From: Verrucomicrobia bacterium UBA740
GTDB taxonomy: Bacteria > Verrucomicrobiota > Kiritimatiellia > RFP12 > UBA1067
Reading direction: 5' to 3'
Assembly (NCBI GenBank): GCA_002298665.1
Contig: DBKW01000080.1
Span: 1 to 9,843, forward strand
Length of the DNA stretch: 9,843 nucleotides
The notes under the pieces were generated by a model. It saw only the letters and a program-made list of their open reading frames with translations. It searched no databases and was not told the origin of the DNA. The position numbers were made by a program, and so were the translations under genes. Positions 6,687-9,843 of this stretch are shown here, piece by piece; position 1 is the stretch's first letter, and every line of letters begins with the position of its first letter.

Positions 6687-8075
6687 ATGGCGGTAGATTT
6701 GGCCCAAAAGGCGCAGAACTTGATGAATCGCGGCCGGCAGGCGCTGGAATCGAAGAATTACGACTTGGCGGTCGATCTTCTGATGGAGGCGGTCCGGGCG
6801 GCGCCGGACGTCCTGGAGGCGCGGCGGCTGTTGCGCACGGCGCAGATCGCGAATTTCAAGAGCAAGGGCGGCAAGGCGGGCCTGGGCGCCAAGCTGGGCG
6901 GTCTTTTCGCGCGGCAGAAGATCATGGGGCTCGTGAAGAAGGGCAAGGGCGCCGAGGCGATGGAAGAGGCCGAAAAGCTCCTGTGCCAGAATCCGCTCGA
7001 CCCCGACAACATCGAGGCGGCGGTCAAGGCGGCGGAGGCGGCGGGCAAGACAGACCACGCCGCGGTGACGGTCGAGGCGGCCTACGAGTGCGGGCGCAAG
7101 GATCCCGCGCTTCTGGAACGCGTGGCGAACTACTACCAGATGGCGAAGGATTGGACGCGCGCGCGCGACGCCTACCTGAAACTGGCGCAAATCAAGCCGG
7201 GCGACCAGCGCATCCAGCAGCTGCTGAAGAACACCGAGGCGCAGGCGACCATGAACGCGGGCTGGGAGCAGACGGCCGGCAAGAAGGGCGGCTTCCAGGC
7301 GCTTATCGCGAACAAGGAACAGGCCAAGCGGCTCGACCAGGCGAACAAGGCGGTCGTCACGGGCGACGACGCGGACGCGCTCATCGCGGAGAAACTCGCG
7401 CAGATCGAGAAAGATCCCAAGAACATGAACTATCGCCGGGCGTTGGCGCGTCTGTACATCCAGAACAAGCGCTATGCCGAGGCGGTCGAGTGTCTGCAGG
7501 CGGCGATCGAGGCGTCGGGCGCCATGGACCCGGAACTGGACCGCATGCTGTCTCAGACCTACGTGCAGTACTACACGCAGCGCATCGAGGAACTGCGCGC
7601 GGCGGGCGAGGAAGAGGAGGCGCAGAAGACGGAGCACGAGCGCGACCAGTTCATCCTGGACGATCTCGCCGCGCGCGTCGAGCGGTATCCGAACGATCTG
7701 CACCTGCGCTACGAACTGGGCACGCAGTACTTCAAGTGGGGCTACTACGACGAGGCGCTGGAGAACCTGCAATTGGCGCAGAAGAGTCCGAAAGACCGTC
7801 TGTGGGCGCTCTACTATCTCGCGATGTGCTTCCTGCAAAAGGATCAGACGGACATGGCCGTCATGCAGCTCGAGACGGCGCGCGACGCGATCCCGACGAT
7901 GGACGATCTGAAGAAGAAGGTCGTCTACCAGCTCGGTCTGTGCGCGGAAAAGGCGGGGGATCTGGAGAAGGCGTACCAGTACTACAAGGACGTGTACGCG
8001 GCTGATGTGGGATTCGAGGATCTGTCGAAGCGCATGCTCGCCGTTTCCCAGGCGCTCAAGGCCAAACAGTCGTGA
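6687..8075 (+). CDS. Cytoplasmic tetratricopeptide-repeat protein
   Basis: This 462-aa protein has no signal peptide or membrane segment and is predicted to be a cytoplasmic TPR scaffold. TPR-like helix pairs are visible at about 5-40 (ALESKNYDLAVDLLMEAVRAAP), 128-185 (a run containing YYQMAKDWTRARDAYLKLAQIKP), 240-280 (RALARLYIQNKRYAEAVECL), 335-375 (YELGTQYFKWGYYDEALENLQLA), 375-410 and 410-445 (YQLGLCAEKAGDLEKAYQYY). Between the first and later repeats lies a Gly/Lys-rich segment, about 58-92 (KSKGGKAGLGAKLGGLFARQ and on), which interrupts the solenoid and could bind acidic partners, nucleic acid or membrane. A highly charged Glu/Lys-rich helix spans about 300-325. No enzyme motif is seen. 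It stands 35 nt after the RAM-domain gene and ends 1 nt before a convergent tRNA gene. The binding partner is unknown. Confidence 0.88.
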   Translation: MAVDLAQKAQNLMNRGRQALESKNYDLAVDLLMEAVRAAPDVLEARRLLRTAQIANFKSKGGKAGLGAKLGGLFARQKIMGLVKKGKGAEAMEEAEKLLCQNPLDPDNIEAAVKAAEAAGKTDHAAVTVEAAYECGRKDPALLERVANYYQMAKDWTRARDAYLKLAQIKPGDQRIQQLLKNTEAQATMNAGWEQTAGKKGGFQALIANKEQAKRLDQANKAVVTGDDADALIAEKLAQIEKDPKNMNYRRALARLYIQNKRYAEAVECLQAAIEASGAMDPELDRMLSQTYVQYYTQRIEELRAAGEEEEAQKTEHERDQFILDDLAARVERYPNDLHLRYELGTQYFKWGYYDEALENLQLAQKSPKDRLWALYYLAMCFLQKDQTDMAVMQLETARDAIPTMDDLKKKVVYQLGLCAEKAGDLEKAYQYYKDVYAADVGFEDLSKRMLAVSQALKAKQS

Positions 8076-8076
8076 G

Positions 8077-8151
8077 TGGCAGCCCCAAGGAGAGTCGAAC
8101 TCCTCTAACAAGCATGAAAAGCTTGTGTCCTAGCCGATAGACGATGGGGCC
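8077..8151 (-). tRNA. tRNA-Glu (anticodon UUC), CCA encoded
   Basis: On the minus strand a full cloverleaf can be folded. The acceptor GGCCCCA pairs with TGGGGCT (G1-U72 wobble). The D-arm begins GTCT and closes with GGAC. The anticodon stem CAAGC/GCTTG holds the loop TTTTCAT with anticodon TTC (plus-strand positions 8116-8118). There is a 4-nt variable loop, and a T-arm AGGAG-TTCGACT-CTCCT. The discriminator is G73 (8080), as in other bacterial tRNA-Glu, followed by encoded CCA (8077-8079). It reads GAA/GAG codons. It lies tail to tail with the TPR gene, only one base from its stop codon. Confidence 0.97.
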
Positions 8152-8167
8152 GTATCAACGAGAACAA

Positions 8168-8197
8168 ATTATATCATATTTATGGGTGCCTCCGCAA
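8168..8197 (-). promoter_or_regulatory. promoter of tRNA-Glu
   Basis: Reading the minus strand, TTGCGG (8192-8197) and TATAAT (8168-8173) are separated by 18 bp. The -10 is extended (TGATATAAT, 8168-8176). Transcription would start near 8161, about 10 nt before the tRNA 5' end at 8151. Confidence 0.65.
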
Positions 8198-8217
8198 GGG
8201 GGTATCTGTAATTTTTT
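8183..8217 (+). terminator. candidate plus-strand terminator: GNRA-loop hairpin followed by T6
   Basis: TGGGTGCCTCC (8183-8193) can pair with GGGGGTATCTG (8198-8208) around a GCAA tetraloop, giving 11 pairs of which five are G-U. TAA and then T6 (8212-8217) follow. The G-U pairs hold only in plus-strand RNA, so the structure would act on transcripts of the upstream operon (after crossing antisense tRNA-Glu) or in a dprA leader. The 3-nt gap before the T-run and the many wobble pairs make it weaker than a textbook terminator. Confidence 0.4.
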
Positions 8218-8241
8218 GATTTCTCCACAAAAAGGCTGAAT

Positions 8242-9354
8242 ATGACGGCGCGCGAGGCCTGCATTGCGTTCAATTTGACGGAAAACATCGGCTCGGTCGG
8301 GGTCGGCAAGCTAGCCGCGGTCTGCGGGGGCATCGTCGGCGCGTGGGAGAACTATCCGCACAAAACCTCCCGGACAGGGGGCGAGGTCGACTGGGAGGGG
8401 GAAATCCGCCAAGCGGCGCAGCGCGGCGTCCAAATCCTGACCCCGGTGGACGCGGCGTACCCCGAAATCCTCAAAAAGACGCCCGGGCACCCGTTGGCCC
8501 TGTATGTCTCGGGGAACGCGGACGTTTTGTCGCGTCCGTGCCTTGCGCTTGTGGGAACCCGGCGGGCGACGCCCTACGGACGCGACCAGGCGTTCAAAAT
8601 GGCCAAGGGACTTGCGGAAAACGGGTGGACGGTCGTTTCGGGGCTCGCCGAGGGCATAGACGGCGAGGCGCACCGGGGGGCGCTCGCGGGCGGCGGCCCC
8701 ACGATTGGCATTCTGGGTTCGGCTTTGGACCGCTTCTATCCGGAGGCGAACCGCGAGCTGGCCCGGGAGATGGTGCATGCGGGCGGGGCGGTCATCAGCG
8801 AATTCCCCTTCGGCCGCGAACCGGACCGCCAGACCTTCCCGCAGCGCAACCATGTCGTCGCGGGCCTGACGCGGGGCGTCGTCGCGATCGAGGCCCCGCA
8901 GAAAAGCGGCACGCTTCTCACGACGACGTTGGCGGCGGACCTCGGGCGGATCGTCATGGCGCTTCCCGGGCGGGTGGACAGCCGTTCGAGCGCGGGATGC
9001 CTCGGACTTCTGCGTCAAGGGGCGCGGCTGGTGCGCCATGCGGAAGACGTGCTGGACGAGATGTCCGATTTGTTCGCCTTTACCGAGAAGGTGGTCGCGA
9101 AAGAACAGGCCGCGTCCAACGAGGAGCCCGAAACGCCGCCCAATCCCCCGCCGAAGCCGCTGGAGGCGCACTACAGTCTGGAGGAAGCGCTCATCATGCG
9201 GCATGTGGAGATGGACGGGATTTCCATCGACGAGCTGGTGCGGCGGACGCATCTGCCCGCGGCGAAGGTCAACACGCTCTGCATGACGCTGCGGATGAAG
9301 GGAAGGGTCCGGTTCTTCCCGGGCAATCGCGTAGCCTTGCCCCGCGCGGACTGA
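8242..9354 (+). CDS. dprA: DNA-processing protein A
   Basis: DprA (Smf) is a cytoplasmic single-stranded-DNA-binding protein that loads RecA onto incoming DNA during natural transformation; homologues occur widely even in non-competent bacteria. The 370 aa contain an N-terminal helix-hairpin-helix/SAM-like part (ENIGSVGVGKL), then the Rossmann-like DprA core with VGTRRATPYGR (from V104), VSGLAEGIDGEAHRGAL, LDRFYPEANREL, FPQRNHVVAGL (R202), SGTLLTTTLAADLGR and LPGRVDSRSSAG (P242 to G252). A Glu/Pro-rich linker (about 281-310) leads to a C-terminal winged-helix domain (about 312-368) ending in RFFPGNRVALPR. The core motif usually reads RNRIIAGLS; here the second R is H204, a mild deviation. AAAAAGG (8229-8235) precedes the ATG by 6 nt. 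The gene ends in tandem stops TGA TAG. Confidence 0.97.
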   Translation: MTAREACIAFNLTENIGSVGVGKLAAVCGGIVGAWENYPHKTSRTGGEVDWEGEIRQAAQRGVQILTPVDAAYPEILKKTPGHPLALYVSGNADVLSRPCLALVGTRRATPYGRDQAFKMAKGLAENGWTVVSGLAEGIDGEAHRGALAGGGPTIGILGSALDRFYPEANRELAREMVHAGGAVISEFPFGREPDRQTFPQRNHVVAGLTRGVVAIEAPQKSGTLLTTTLAADLGRIVMALPGRVDSRSSAGCLGLLRQGARLVRHAEDVLDEMSDLFAFTEKVVAKEQAASNEEPETPPNPPPKPLEAHYSLEEALIMRHVEMDGISIDELVRRTHLPAAKVNTLCMTLRMKGRVRFFPGNRVALPRAD

Positions 9355-9359
9355 TAGCC

Positions 9360-9373
9360 GGGCGATTTCGCCC
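9360..9373. repeat. 14-bp inverted repeat GGGCGATTTCGCCC after dprA
   Basis: GGGCG (9360-9364) and CGCCC (9369-9373) form a 5-bp perfect stem with loop ATTT, 6 nt after the dprA stop and 15 nt before the next ATG. No T-run follows, so it is not an intrinsic terminator. It may be a small mRNA hairpin or chance in GC-rich DNA. Confidence 0.25.
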
Positions 9374-9387
9374 AGATTGGACAAATT

Positions 9388-9843
9388 ATGGACAAAACGC
9401 ACGCATTCCTGAATCCCGCGCGCAAGCTCGTCGACGAAGTGGTCGATTGGCTCTGCGGCGGCGCAGGCTATCCCGGACGGATCCGCCGCGGCGCGGACGG
9501 CGTCCATTCGCTCGCGCATATCCTCCTTGTCGTGCCCACGGCGCAGAGCGGACGCAATGTGCGCCTGGCGCTGGCCCGACGCGCCCAGGAAAAGGGTTGG
9601 GGCGGGATTCTGCCGCCGCTCGTCCGGATGCCCGATTTGTTGCTGCAGCCTGCCGGCGCGCGTGTGGCGACGGAAGCCGAGGAACTGGCCGTCTATGCCG
9701 AGCTCCTGCGCCAGATTGATTTGCACGCGTTTCCCGCGCTTTTCCCGAACGTGCCCGAAGAAAGGACGCTCGACTGGGCGCTCGACACGGCGCGCACGAT
9801 CCTGGGCATCTACCCCATTCTGGGCGAAAAAGGCCTCTTGATG
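9388..9843 (+). CDS. N-terminal part of an AddB-like helicase/PD-(D/E)XK nuclease family protein (partial)
   Basis: An open frame starts at ATG 9388, 33 nt after dprA, and runs without a stop through 152 codons to the window edge. The first strand HILLVVPTAQSGRNVRLALA, preceded by about 43 residues, resembles the degenerate Walker-A region at the start of AddB-like proteins (VVVPT-rxxGRRL type). It is followed by GGILPPLVRMPDLLL, a helical part with ELLRQIDLHAFPALFP, and TLDWALDTARTILGIYPILGEKG. Such proteins end in a PD-(D/E)XK nuclease domain of the RecB type and act in double-strand-break end resection; that end is outside the window, so the call rests on the N-terminus alone. The Shine-Dalgarno is weak (GGA at 9379-9381). 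Placement after dprA suggests a DNA-processing pair. It is not a short protein, and the true length cannot be seen. Confidence 0.55.
   Translation, partial: MDKTHAFLNPARKLVDEVVDWLCGGAGYPGRIRRGADGVHSLAHILLVVPTAQSGRNVRLALARRAQEKGWGGILPPLVRMPDLLLQPAGARVATEAEELAVYAELLRQIDLHAFPALFPNVPEERTLDWALDTARTILGIYPILGEKGLLM

Noticed and set aside
4893..8111. Minus-strand open frame of 1072 codons
   Set aside because: It is antisense to three well-supported plus-strand genes, is very rich in Arg/Leu/Val/His as expected for reverse complements of GC-rich codons, and shows no recognisable domain.
9360..9373. Intrinsic terminator after dprA
   Set aside because: The hairpin stem is only 5 bp and no T-run follows; the next gene starts 15 nt later.
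8311..9726. Minus-strand 471-codon frame opposite dprA
   Set aside because: It is antisense to dprA motifs and to the downstream partial gene, with no own Shine-Dalgarno or domain.
9527..9841. Plus-strand 104-codon frame near the right edge
   Set aside because: Its composition is Arg/Ser/Cys-rich. The frame starting at 9388 is open to the edge with protein-like composition and a recognisable N-terminal pattern.
1..9843. Mobile element, CRISPR array, toxin-antitoxin or defence system
   Set aside because: No transposase, integrase, terminal repeats, spaced short repeats, nuclease-immunity pair or composition break was seen; the region reads as an ordinary chromosome.

Overview
The window is a GC-rich, densely coding stretch of a diderm bacterial chromosome. 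The gene styles point to the Verrucomicrobiota/Kiritimatiellota/Lentisphaerota (PVC) side, possibly a gut or other polysaccharide-degrading lineage. They include a secreted GH97 glycosidase, a secreted DUF4139-type protein, an LptE-like outer-membrane assembly domain fused to TPRs, and a cytoplasmic TPR protein. The placement is inference from gene content and style; no marker here fixes the phylum.

Positions 1-8075 hold seven co-directional plus-strand genes with gaps of at most 38 nt. They are a secreted GH97 alpha-glycosidase (109-2121), folD (2132-3016), a small exported protein of unknown function overlapping the folD stop by ATGA (3013-3291), a secreted DUF4139-like protein (3330-4718), an exported BamD-like TPR/LptE-like fusion (4725-6341), a free-standing Lrp/AsnC ligand-binding (RAM) domain protein (6343-6651), and a cytoplasmic TPR protein (6687-8075). 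A sigma70-type promoter precedes the first gene. A second, extended -10 fills the 6-nt gap before the LptE-like gene, so the row may be read as one operon with an internal promoter. Four of the seven proteins carry apparent export signals, which suggests an envelope or nutrient theme around a housekeeping one-carbon gene.

Positions 8077-8151 hold tRNA-Glu(UUC) with encoded CCA on the minus strand, facing the TPR gene with one base between them. Its promoter lies at about 8168-8197. The same spacer can form a plus-strand hairpin followed by a T-run, a candidate terminator for the upstream operon lying beyond the antisense tRNA.

Positions 8242-9843 hold dprA (8242-9354) and, 33 nt later, the 5' part of a gene that runs off the window (9388 onward). 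Its N-terminus looks like the AddB-like helicase/PD-(D/E)XK nuclease group. This would be a DNA uptake/recombination pair.

No mobile element, CRISPR array, phage gene or clear defence system was seen. There is no stretch over 300 bases without a gene. The most unusual items are the BamD-like/LptE-like fusion without a lipobox, its possibly leaderless start, the unrecognised small gene coupled to folD, and the tail-to-tail arrangement of the operon and tRNA-Glu.
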